DNA of 5,872 nt, from contig JAEEGW010000304.1 in the NCBI GenBank assembly GCA_016280525.1, forward strand, positions 1-5,872, in the 5' to 3' direction. The notes below the pieces were generated by a model. The model saw only the letters and a list, made by a program, of their open reading frames with translations. It did not search any database and had not been told where the DNA came from. The position numbers were made by a program, and so were the translations under genes. Below, in pieces: positions 1 through 5,872 of the stretch (its first letter is position 1; every line of letters starts with the position of its first letter). This DNA comes from Clostridiales bacterium. Lineage in GTDB: Bacteria; Bacillota; Clostridia; Oscillospirales; CAG-272.

Positions 1-807
1 GAGAAGATAGCGATTGTGTCAAGCAAGCCGCAGACGACGAGAACGTCAATAACGGGCATTTTAACGGTCGACGATACGCAGTATATTTTCATAGACACGC
101 CCGGCATACATAAACCGCGGACAAGGCTCGGTGACTACATGGTGAAATCCGCGTTTTCTTCGCTTTCCGGAGCGGACGCCGTGCTTTTCGTCGTTGAGGC
201 GGATTCAAAGCCGACTCCCACGGAGCTGAAAATCATAGAACGGCTGAAACAACAGGACCTGCCTGTTTATCTTATCATAAACAAGATCGACGTAAAGAGC
301 AAGGAAAAGCTCGGGCAGACAATACTTGACTACTCGCCTTTAATGGAATTTGCGGACGTTATACCGGTATCGGCGCTGAAAAACGACGGCGTTGACATTA
401 TATTAAACGAGGTAAAGACGCATTTCAAAGACGACAGATTCTTCTTTCCGGAGGATATGATAACGGACCAGCCGGAGCGCCAGATCGCCGCGGAGGTCAT
501 ACGCGAAAAGATACTGCGCCTGACGGACGACGAGATACCGCACGGCACGGCGGTCACGATAGAGGACTTCAAAGAAAAGAAAGACCTTATATCCATCCGC
601 GCTGAGATATTCTGCGAAAAAGCCTCGCACAAGGGCATAATCATAGGCAAAAACGGCGAGACGATAAAGAAAATAGGCACGTACGCAAGAGAAGACCTGG
701 AAGAATTCTTCGGCTGCCGGGTATTTTTAGACCTGTGGGTAAAAGTCAAAAAGAACTGGCGCGACAGCGTGTCCGCCGCTAAGAATTTCGGCTATACGGA
801 TAACTGA
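1..807 (+). CDS. era: GTPase Era, 5'-truncated by the window edge
   Basis: Era is an essential GTPase that binds the 3' end of 16S rRNA and assists 30S subunit maturation at the inner face of the membrane. The reading frame is open from base 1, and 268 residues are visible of about 300 usual for the family. The missing part is the N-terminus with the P-loop (G1). What remains starts at the EKIAIVSSKPQTTR segment with the G2 Thr. G3 DTPG lies at 94-105, G4 NKID at 280-291 and G5 SAL(K) at 370-381. The C-terminal KH RNA-binding domain has its GKNG loop at 646-657, followed by the conserved FFGCRVFLDLWVKVKKNWRD tail. All motifs seen are intact. The GTG at 16 is a conserved Val inside the switch region and is not a start codon. 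The stop TGA is one base before recO. The identification is firm, and only the true start is unknown. Confidence 0.97.
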   Translation, partial: EKIAIVSSKPQTTRTSITGILTVDDTQYIFIDTPGIHKPRTRLGDYMVKSAFSSLSGADAVLFVVEADSKPTPTELKIIERLKQQDLPVYLIINKIDVKSKEKLGQTILDYSPLMEFADVIPVSALKNDGVDIILNEVKTHFKDDRFFFPEDMITDQPERQIAAEVIREKILRLTDDEIPHGTAVTIEDFKEKKDLISIRAEIFCEKASHKGIIIGKNGETIKKIGTYAREDLEEFFGCRVFLDLWVKVKKNWRDSVSAAKNFGYTDN

Positions 808-808
808 T

Positions 809-1588
809 ATGGTCGTATCTGTTGAAGGGCTTGTCTGTAACGCCGTGAACTGCGGCGAATCCGATAAAATGCTGACGCTCATAACAAGACAGTACGGCAA
901 AATGTCCGTATATTGCAGAGGCGGCAGAAGGATAAGCAGCAAATTCATGACCGCCTCGCAGAAATTCAGCTACGGCGACTACGTGATAAACAAGACGGAC
1001 AGGCTGAACATCCTGCAGGAAGCAAACGCTAAAATATCGTTTTTCGGTCTGCAGAAGGATATACGCGCAGCGGCGCTCGCCGATTATATGTGCGAGGTAT
1101 TATCGGACGTTTCCGTTGAGGAGGAGCCTGACGTGCAGACGCTCGATCTGGCGCTCAACTGCTTATACGTTTTATCTGAGGGCAGGCGCGAGGCGGATGA
1201 CGTAAAGACCGTATTTGAATGGCGGCTCATAGAACGCCTCGGCGTTTACCCGGACCTCTCCGGCTGCCATATATGCGGAAAAGCCGACAAACCGTGGTAT
1301 TATCTTGACGTTATGAACGGAGAGCTCACCTGCCGCGACTGCGGCGGAAAAGACAAAAGCGGCAAACAAGAAGACGACGGGACGGCTCATATAACGATCC
1401 TCATGTCCGGCGCGGAGGTCTACGCGGCAAACCGCGTGATAAGCGCGGAAAAGTCCAAAATGTTTTCTTTGCCCGCCGACCCCGGCGTAAAAAAACGGCT
1501 GTGCGAGGCATCGGAAAAATATCTGATAAACCATCTTGAACGAAGCTACAAAACACTTGAATTTTATAAGGAAATATCATCACTTTAA
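809..1588 (+). CDS. recO: DNA repair protein RecO
   Basis: RecO works with RecR (and RecF) to displace SSB and load RecA on single-stranded DNA in recombinational repair. The product has 259 residues, normal for the family (about 240-260). The N-terminal part (roughly residues 1-80) fits the RecO OB-fold, with the typical pattern of an opening VEGLV strand, GESDKMLTL and a YGKMSVYCRGGRR segment. A helical middle follows. A C4 zinc finger is formed by C153/C156 (CHIC) and C175/C178 (CRDC), as in many Gram-positive and Deinococcus RecO proteins. A short polar stretch rich in Lys and Asp follows the second Cys pair. The ATG start lies one base after the era stop. The only Shine-Dalgarno-like bases are GGA at 798-800, inside era, so translation is probably coupled to Era. 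The era-recO order is common in Firmicutes. Identity rests on motif pattern, length and context. Confidence 0.93.
   Translation: MVVSVEGLVCNAVNCGESDKMLTLITRQYGKMSVYCRGGRRISSKFMTASQKFSYGDYVINKTDRLNILQEANAKISFFGLQKDIRAAALADYMCEVLSDVSVEEEPDVQTLDLALNCLYVLSEGRREADDVKTVFEWRLIERLGVYPDLSGCHICGKADKPWYYLDVMNGELTCRDCGGKDKSGKQEDDGTAHITILMSGAEVYAANRVISAEKSKMFSLPADPGVKKRLCEASEKYLINHLERSYKTLEFYKEISSL
1568..1574 (+). promoter_or_regulatory. Candidate ribosome binding site for mutS2
   Basis: AAGGAAA lies inside the 3' end of recO, 15 bases before the ATG at 1590. That is farther than the usual 5-10 bases, so the site is at best weak. The one-base gap to the recO stop suggests that re-initiation by ribosomes finishing recO contributes more than this site. 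It would be too far downstream to serve the upstream ATG at 1536, which supports 1590 as the start. Confidence 0.35.
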
Positions 1589-1589
1589 T

Positions 1590-3974
1590 ATGAACGAAAA
1601 CAACAGATTTGAAAAAGCCGCCGTCACGCTGCAGTTTGACAGGATACTTGAAATGCTTGCAGCCTGCGCTACGACGGAAGGCGCAAAACAGCTCTGCAGG
1701 AATACTGAACCTGCGGACGATATAAGAAAAATAGAGGCGCTTTTAACAGAAACGTCAGATGCGGAAAAGCTCTACCGCGGCAAAGGCGAGCCGTCTTTCG
1801 GTTACGTCAAGGATATAACGCCTCTGCTCGACCGCGCGGAAAAGGGCGCCATGCTTTCCCAGGCTGAGCTGCTTGACTGCGCAAACGTACTGCGCACCGT
1901 GCGCGGCATAATTGAATATTATAAGACGGAGCGCAAATTCGAAACCTCGCTTGACGAGGTGTTCGAGCGCCTGACCCCAGACAGATCGCTTGAACGCGAC
2001 ATAACGTCCGCAATAATAAGCGAGGAGCTCGTCGCGGACGACGCGAGCCCGGCTCTTTCGGATATCAGAAGAAAGATAAAAAACGAAAGCAACAAAATAA
2101 GAGAAACGTTAAACAGATTCGTCACAAGCGAGGCGTATTCAAAATACCTGCAGGAGAATATAATAACACTGCGCAACGGCAGATACGTCATACCCGTAAA
2201 AGCGGAGCATAAAAACGAGATAAAAGGACTTGTTCACGACACCTCGTCCTCCGGTGCAACGCTGTTTATTGAGCCTATGGCGGCGGTGGACGCGAACAAC
2301 GAGCTGAAAGTGCTGGAGAGGGCGGAAAAAGCGGAGATAGAGCGTATTTTATACGAGTTTTCCGCAAGAGTAGCCGCGGAGGCCGAGCCGCTTAAGCTCA
2401 ATTATATGAATATCGTGTATCTGTCGTACGTCTTTGCAAGAGCAAAGCTGTCCGTATCCATGGACGCGTACAGACCGACCTATACGGAAAAGCGGATGAT
2501 AAAGCTGAAAAAAGCAAGGCATCCGCTGCTTGACAGATCAAAGGTCGTGCCGATAACCGTGGAGCTTGGCGACGGTTTCGACACTCTCGTCATAACCGGA
2601 CCGAACACGGGCGGCAAGACCGTTTCCGAAAAAACGGTAGGTCTTATGGTGATGATGGCGCAGTCGGGACTTAACATTCCGTGCGCGGACGGCAGCGTCC
2701 TCTGCGTGTTTGACGGAATATCCGCGGATATAGGTGACGAGCAGTCGATAGAGCAGTCTTTATCCACCTTCTCCGCGCACATGGTCAATATCGTGGATAT
2801 TTTAGATAACGTTACGGATAAAACGCTCGTCCTCTTTGACGAGCTCGGCGCCGGCACGGACCCGGTTGAAGGCGCGGCTCTCGCCGTGTCCATACTTGAA
2901 GAGGTGCGCAGCAAGGGCGCGCTCTGCATCGCCACGACGCATTACGCGGAGTTGAAAGCCTACGCCGTTGATACCGAAGGCGTTATGAACGGATCCTGCG
3001 AGTTTGACGTGGAGACGCTGCAGCCGACGTACAGGCTGATAATCGGCTCTCCCGGCAGATCGAATGCTTTTGCCATAGCGGAACGCTTAGGGCTTTCAAA
3101 GGACATAATAGACCGCGCGCAGTTCTCCGTACGCACCGACAACAAGCGGTTTGAAAGCGTCATCTCAAAGCTTGAGGCGGAAAGAAACGCAATGATAAAA
3201 GCAAGAGAAGAAGCGGAGGCGGCAAAGGCGGAAGCGGAAGAGTACAGAAAGCAGACGAAAGAAGCCGCAGACAAAGCGTACGAGAGCGCGGAAAAAGAGC
3301 TTGCCCGCGCAAAAGACCAGGCGAGAAAAACGGTGGAAAGCGCGCGGGCGTCCGCTGAATTCATTTACGCGGAGCTTGACCGGGCAAACAAGAAAAAGTC
3401 CAAAGAAGAACGCGCCGCGTCGCTTGCCGCGTCAAGAGCGGATATAAGAAGCAAGCTTGATCAGTACGACAGCGAAACGTACGCGGAGTCCGAGGACGAT
3501 TACAAGCTGCCGAGAATGCCGGAAATAGGCGAAACGGTTTACGTAAGAAAGCTCAAATCAAACGCCGTGGTAAGATCACTGCCCGACAAAAACAACGTTC
3601 TGACGGTGGAATCCGGCGTGCTTAAAATGAAAGTCGCGCTGTCCGAGATAAGGATAGGCGAGGAATATACGAACCGGTTGTTAAAGCAGAAAAAAGAAAA
3701 AGTAAAGGTAAAGGAAGCTGCGCCGAAGACGATAAAAGCGGAGATAGACCTGCGCGGTATGAACGGAGAAGAGGCGTGGGTAGGCGTTGACAAATATCTT
3801 GACGACGCGACGGTATGCCACTTGAATCAGGTCACGCTCATACACGGCAAAGGCACCGGAAAACTGCGCGAGATACTGCGCAAAAAATTAAAAGCCGACC
3901 GCCGCGTGGACAGCTTCCGCGACGGAGTTTACGGCGAGGGCGATACCGGCGTTACGATAGTTAAACTGAAATAG
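1590..3974 (+). CDS. mutS2: MutS2 ATPase/endonuclease with C-terminal Smr domain
   Basis: MutS2 is a MutS-like ATPase that lacks the mismatch-recognition domain. Family members have been reported to affect homologous recombination (direction differs between species) and, in Bacillus subtilis, to recognise collided ribosomes. The product has 794 residues, the usual size. The core helical domain includes the MutS2 signature around residues 195-229 (RNGRYVIPVK, then SSSGATLFIEP). The ATPase has Walker A GPNTGGKT at 337-344, the STFSAHM signature at 392-398, Walker B with D417-E418 and a THYAELK His at 451. A long Ala/Glu/Lys-rich coiled coil spans about 515-630. A small beta-rich KOW-like segment lies at about 643-690. 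The Smr domain carries DLRG at 720-723 and HGKGTG from H752. All catalytic motifs look intact. I chose the ATG at 1590, one base after the recO stop. The in-frame ATG at 1536 would overlap recO by 53 bases and add 18 residues not expected before the conserved LQFDRIL block. Confidence 0.96.
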   Translation: MNENNRFEKAAVTLQFDRILEMLAACATTEGAKQLCRNTEPADDIRKIEALLTETSDAEKLYRGKGEPSFGYVKDITPLLDRAEKGAMLSQAELLDCANVLRTVRGIIEYYKTERKFETSLDEVFERLTPDRSLERDITSAIISEELVADDASPALSDIRRKIKNESNKIRETLNRFVTSEAYSKYLQENIITLRNGRYVIPVKAEHKNEIKGLVHDTSSSGATLFIEPMAAVDANNELKVLERAEKAEIERILYEFSARVAAEAEPLKLNYMNIVYLSYVFARAKLSVSMDAYRPTYTEKRMIKLKKARHPLLDRSKVVPITVELGDGFDTLVITGPNTGGKTVSEKTVGLMVMMAQSGLNIPCADGSVLCVFDGISADIGDEQSIEQSLSTFSAHMVNIVDILDNVTDKTLVLFDELGAGTDPVEGAALAVSILEEVRSKGALCIATTHYAELKAYAVDTEGVMNGSCEFDVETLQPTYRLIIGSPGRSNAFAIAERLGLSKDIIDRAQFSVRTDNKRFESVISKLEAERNAMIKAREEAEAAKAEAEEYRKQTKEAADKAYESAEKELARAKDQARKTVESARASAEFIYAELDRANKKKSKEERAASLAASRADIRSKLDQYDSETYAESEDDYKLPRMPEIGETVYVRKLKSNAVVRSLPDKNNVLTVESGVLKMKVALSEIRIGEEYTNRLLKQKKEKVKVKEAAPKTIKAEIDLRGMNGEEAWVGVDKYLDDATVCHLNQVTLIHGKGTGKLREILRKKLKADRRVDSFRDGVYGEGDTGVTIVKLK

Positions 3975-3998
3975 AGCCTAAGTTTGTAAAAAATTTAT

Positions 3999-4027
3999 TT
4001 GATAGACTTTATTTATATAATTATATT
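3999..4027 (+). promoter_or_regulatory. Predicted sigma-A-type promoter for the acidic gene and possibly rhaB
   Basis: A -35 box TTGATA (3999-4004) and a -10 box TATATT (4022-4027) each match five of six consensus bases and are separated by exactly 17 bp. The expected start of transcription is near 4034, giving a 5' leader of about 40 bases before the ATG at 4077. The region is strongly AT-rich, which raises the chance of random matches. A perfect TATAAT at 4034-4039 also exists but has no good -35 box at 16-18 bp. A promoter here would separate the next genes from the era-recO-mutS2 transcript. Read-through is still possible because no terminator is seen after mutS2. Confidence 0.55.
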
Positions 4028-4057
4028 TGATATTATAATCACGACAGCAACATACAG

Positions 4058-4066
4058 AAAGGAAAA
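4058..4066 (+). promoter_or_regulatory. Ribosome binding site for the acidic protein gene
   Basis: AAAGGAAAA contains an AAGGA Shine-Dalgarno core in an otherwise AT-rich leader. The GGA core ends 13 bases before the ATG at 4077, somewhat long but acceptable. No other start codon in this frame lies closer to it. It supports 4077 over the TTG at 3999, which has no such site and falls on the predicted -35 box. Confidence 0.55.
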
Positions 4067-4076
4067 TTTTGTTTTT

Positions 4077-4502
4077 ATGGCAGTCGGAAAATACTATGAT
4101 GAAATCGATCCTATCATAAACAATATGATAGAATATCTCGGAGTCAAAGAGGAAGACGATTATTTTGACGACCTGTTTGACGAGGACAGCATTGAAGAAG
4201 AGGACGACGATCTTATAGACGACGATATCTGCACCATGGACGACGTGGAAAAGTGCAGTTCCATACTTGAAAGGTATATAGACGACCTTGTCGCGATTTC
4301 GTCCGACCCGAGCGACGAGGCGATCATGAAAGCGGTGGAAAGCGCCGTTAAAAGGCTCAACAAGCTGAACGAAAGCTGCGAGTGCGAGCTTATAGAATCC
4401 ACAATAAGCGACGATATATGCGATTTTATACACAACGCCGCGGTGGAAGCCGGACTTGTTGACGTACCGGAAAACGTCTGCGACGACTGGAGAGAATTTT
4501 AA
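4077..4502 (+). CDS. Small highly acidic protein of unknown function
   Basis: I do not recognise a named family. The product has 141 residues with 26 Asp and 19 Glu against 6 Lys and 3 Arg, an estimated net charge near -36. It has no signal peptide or membrane segment, so it is probably cytosolic. An Asp/Glu-rich stretch covers about residues 25-56. The rest looks helical and ends in an ordered-looking block: LNKLNES, then ELIES, DDICDFI, AAVEAGL and a final DDWREF. Six Cys (52, 60, 101, 103, 115, 135) are mostly in the C-terminal half, with a CEC pair at 101-103. The tail recalls uncharacterised small bacterial proteins whose C-terminus reads like LNxLNExC...LIET...ICxFI...EEWREW, but this is memory and not a search result. 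Codon use (ATA, GAC, GCG) matches the neighbours. The gene has its own likely promoter and lies 29 bp before rhaB, so the two may be co-transcribed. Coding status is fairly secure; the function is unknown. Confidence 0.8.
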   Translation: MAVGKYYDEIDPIINNMIEYLGVKEEDDYFDDLFDEDSIEEEDDDLIDDDICTMDDVEKCSSILERYIDDLVAISSDPSDEAIMKAVESAVKRLNKLNESCECELIESTISDDICDFIHNAAVEAGLVDVPENVCDDWREF

Positions 4503-4516
4503 ACAGTAATATACAT

Positions 4517-4523
4517 AAGGAGG
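4517..4523 (+). promoter_or_regulatory. Strong ribosome binding site for rhaB
   Basis: AAGGAGG is a perfect anti-16S match, placed 8 bases before the ATG at 4532. It is the strongest Shine-Dalgarno site in the window and fixes the rhaB start. It lies in the 29-base gap after the acidic gene, a gap that contains no room for a separate promoter or terminator. Confidence 0.9.
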
Positions 4524-4531
4524 AATTCAAA

Positions 4532-5872
4532 ATGGCGGAACTTAAAATGCTTGCCATTGACCTGGGCGCGTCCAGCGGCAGAGGCATCATAGGCAAATTT
4601 GACGGTGAAAAACTGACCTTGGAAGAGAATCACCGCTTCGCATCCGAGCCGGTAACTATAGCCGGATCGTTCAACTGGGATATAATGCGTATATTCCACG
4701 AAATAAAGCAGGCGATCAACAAATGCGCGCTGTCCGAAGATAAGGATATTAAGAGCATAGGTATAGACACCTGGGGCGTCGACTACGGCTTTTTAGACAA
4801 AAAAGGAAAACTCTTAACAAACCCCGTCCATTACAGAGACGAAAGAACGCTTGGCATCCAGCCGGAAGCCTTCAAGACGGTCCCTGCGGAAAAGCTATAC
4901 GGTACGACGGGAATCCAGTTCATGGATTTCAATACCGTCTTCCAGCTCGTAGCCGAGCTGCGCGACAATCCCGAACTCTGCGCCGCTGCGGACAAACTGC
5001 TTTTCATACCGGACCTTCTGAATTACTTCCTTACCGGCGTGAAGCAGACGGAGTATTCAATAGCCTCAACGGGCGCTCTGCTTGACGCGAAAACAAGATC
5101 GTGGGCGTATGATATCATAGATTCCTTCGGTATACCGAGAAGATGGTTTACGGACATAGTAATGCCCGGCGCAAAGGTCGGACCGCTGCTCCCGTCGCTG
5201 CGTGACGAGCTCGGCGACATTAACGCAAACGTCGTAAGCGTCGCAGCGCACGACACCGCGTCCGCGGTCGTCGCGGTCCCCGCAAAGGGAGACGATTTCG
5301 TCTACATCTCATCCGGCACGTGGTCGCTTATGGGAACCGAGATACCGGAGCCGATAATCAGCGACGCGTCGTTCAAATACAATTTCACAAACGAGGGCGG
5401 CTACGCCGGCAGCATAAGATTCTTGAAGAACATCATGGGTCTGTGGATAGAGCAGGAATCCCGCCGTCAGTGGAAGCGCGAGGGCGTATCCTACACGTTT
5501 GACGAATTATCCGATATGGCAATGGCGTCAAAGCCCTGCCAGTCGCTCATCAACCCGGACGATCCCGCGTTCGTCGCTCCCGGCAATATGCCCAAGCGTA
5601 TATGCGAATACTGCGAAAAGACCGGCCAGCACGTTCCGGAAAACGTCGGAGAGATCGTCCGCGCGATATTCGATTCGCTCGCGCTCCGCTACAGATGGGC
5701 GGTCGAGGCGATAGACGATATGAAGGGCAAACGCACGCCGTTCATCAACATCGTAGGCGGCGGCTGCAAGGAAGCTCCGCTTTGCCAGCTCTGCGCGGAC
5801 AGCTGCGACAGACCCGTATACGCCGGACCGGTAGAAGGCACGGCAATAGGCAACCTGCTCGTTCAGGTTATC
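4532..5872 (+). CDS. rhaB: Rhamnulokinase (L-rhamnulose kinase), 3'-truncated by the window edge
   Basis: RhaB phosphorylates L-rhamnulose to L-rhamnulose 1-phosphate with ATP, the second step of L-rhamnose catabolism between the isomerase RhaA and the aldolase RhaD. The frame is open to the last base, giving 447 residues. Escherichia coli RhaB has 489, so about 40 C-terminal residues are missing. FGGY-kinase features are intact: the N-terminal phosphate loop IDLGASSGRG (D10 onward), the sugar-binding DTWGVDYG at D79-D84, and AHDTASAV with the expected catalytic base D241. SSGTWSLMG follows at 260-268, then NEGG, LKNIMGLW, and the adenine-side VGGGC at 408-412 with QLCAD. IDTWGVD, YRDxRT, GIQF, SSGTWSLMG and LKNIMGLW match RhaB more closely than fuculokinase or xylulokinase. 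The start is set by the strong site at 4517-4523. The next genes are probably other rhamnose functions, but they are not visible. Confidence 0.95.
   Translation, partial: MAELKMLAIDLGASSGRGIIGKFDGEKLTLEENHRFASEPVTIAGSFNWDIMRIFHEIKQAINKCALSEDKDIKSIGIDTWGVDYGFLDKKGKLLTNPVHYRDERTLGIQPEAFKTVPAEKLYGTTGIQFMDFNTVFQLVAELRDNPELCAAADKLLFIPDLLNYFLTGVKQTEYSIASTGALLDAKTRSWAYDIIDSFGIPRRWFTDIVMPGAKVGPLLPSLRDELGDINANVVSVAAHDTASAVVAVPAKGDDFVYISSGTWSLMGTEIPEPIISDASFKYNFTNEGGYAGSIRFLKNIMGLWIEQESRRQWKREGVSYTFDELSDMAMASKPCQSLINPDDPAFVAPGNMPKRICEYCEKTGQHVPENVGEIVRAIFDSLALRYRWAVEAIDDMKGKRTPFINIVGGGCKEAPLCQLCADSCDRPVYAGPVEGTAIGNLLVQVI

Noticed and set aside
16..807. GTG at 16 as the start of an Era-like protein
   Set aside because: The frame is open back to base 1, and the residues before it (EKIAI) are conserved Era sequence. 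The gene is simply cut by the window edge.
1536..1589. Upstream ATG at 1536 as the start of MutS2
   Set aside because: It would overlap recO by 53 bases and add 18 residues that do not look like a MutS2 N-terminus. The ATG at 1590 gives the family's usual length and the same one-base junction as era-recO.
2480..3364. Two long reverse-strand open frames rich in Ser and Ala opposite mutS2
   Set aside because: They are complements of the MutS2 ATPase and coiled-coil codons, with repetitive Ser/Ala composition. The + strand carries all conserved motifs.
3180..3440. Repetitive Ala/Glu/Lys coding stretch in mutS2 as a DNA repeat
   Set aside because: It is the normal coiled-coil segment of MutS2. 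The codons vary and there is no regular repeat unit at the DNA level.
3963..3993. Possible terminator after mutS2 (AAACT pairing with AGTTT)
   Set aside because: The stem has only five AT-rich pairs around a long loop and is followed by an A run on the + strand, not a T run, so it does not look like an intrinsic terminator.
3999..4076. TTG at 3999 as the start of the acidic protein, adding a hydrophobic leader rich in Ile
   Set aside because: The added segment is translated from the AT-rich promoter region. TTG coincides with the -35 box, there is no ribosome binding site before it, and a better-placed site precedes the ATG at 4077.
3978..4433. Reverse-strand open frame of 151 codons opposite the acidic gene
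   Set aside because: It is the shadow of the Asp- and Glu-rich + strand gene, with Val/Ile/Phe-rich composition and no ribosome binding site. The + strand frame has the better start signals.
5320..5714. Two short + strand frames within the rhaB region
   Set aside because: They lie in another frame inside conserved rhaB motifs and have Arg/Ser-rich out-of-frame composition.

Overview
The window is an ordinary, gene-dense bacterial segment with every gene on the + strand. It most resembles a Firmicutes chromosome of the class Clostridia, possibly an uncultured gut-type lineage. The reasons are the presence of MutS2 with a C-terminal Smr domain, the zinc-finger form of RecO directly after Era, purine-rich Shine-Dalgarno sites, moderate GC, and heavy use of ATA (Ile) and AGA (Arg) codons. 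The taxonomic guess is an inference from these traits only.

Region 1 (1-3974) is a tight housekeeping cluster. It holds the C-terminal nine-tenths of the ribosome-assembly GTPase Era (the P-loop lies before the window), then the recombination mediator RecO, then a full-length MutS2. Each stop codon is separated from the next ATG by one base (TGA-T-ATG and TAA-T-ATG), which points to one transcript and coupled translation. Era acts on 16S rRNA and the 30S subunit. RecO loads RecA. MutS2 has been linked both to recombination and to rescue of collided ribosomes, so the cluster joins ribosome and DNA-repair functions.

Region 2 (3975-4531) starts with a very AT-rich gap of 102 bp that carries a good sigma-A-type promoter (TTGATA, 17 bp, TATATT). 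A small, very acidic protein of 141 residues and unknown function follows (45 Asp/Glu against 9 Lys/Arg).

Region 3 (4532-5872) is a rhamnulokinase gene (rhaB) with a perfect AAGGAGG ribosome binding site, starting 29 bp after the acidic gene. It is open to the right edge of the window, with about 40 C-terminal codons missing. It marks the start of a probable L-rhamnose catabolic locus that continues outside the window.

I found no RNA genes, CRISPR arrays, insertion sequences or clear rho-independent terminators, and no gene-free stretch longer than 300 bp. I see no convincing new multi-gene system. The acidic orphan protein and its promoter region are the least explained part.
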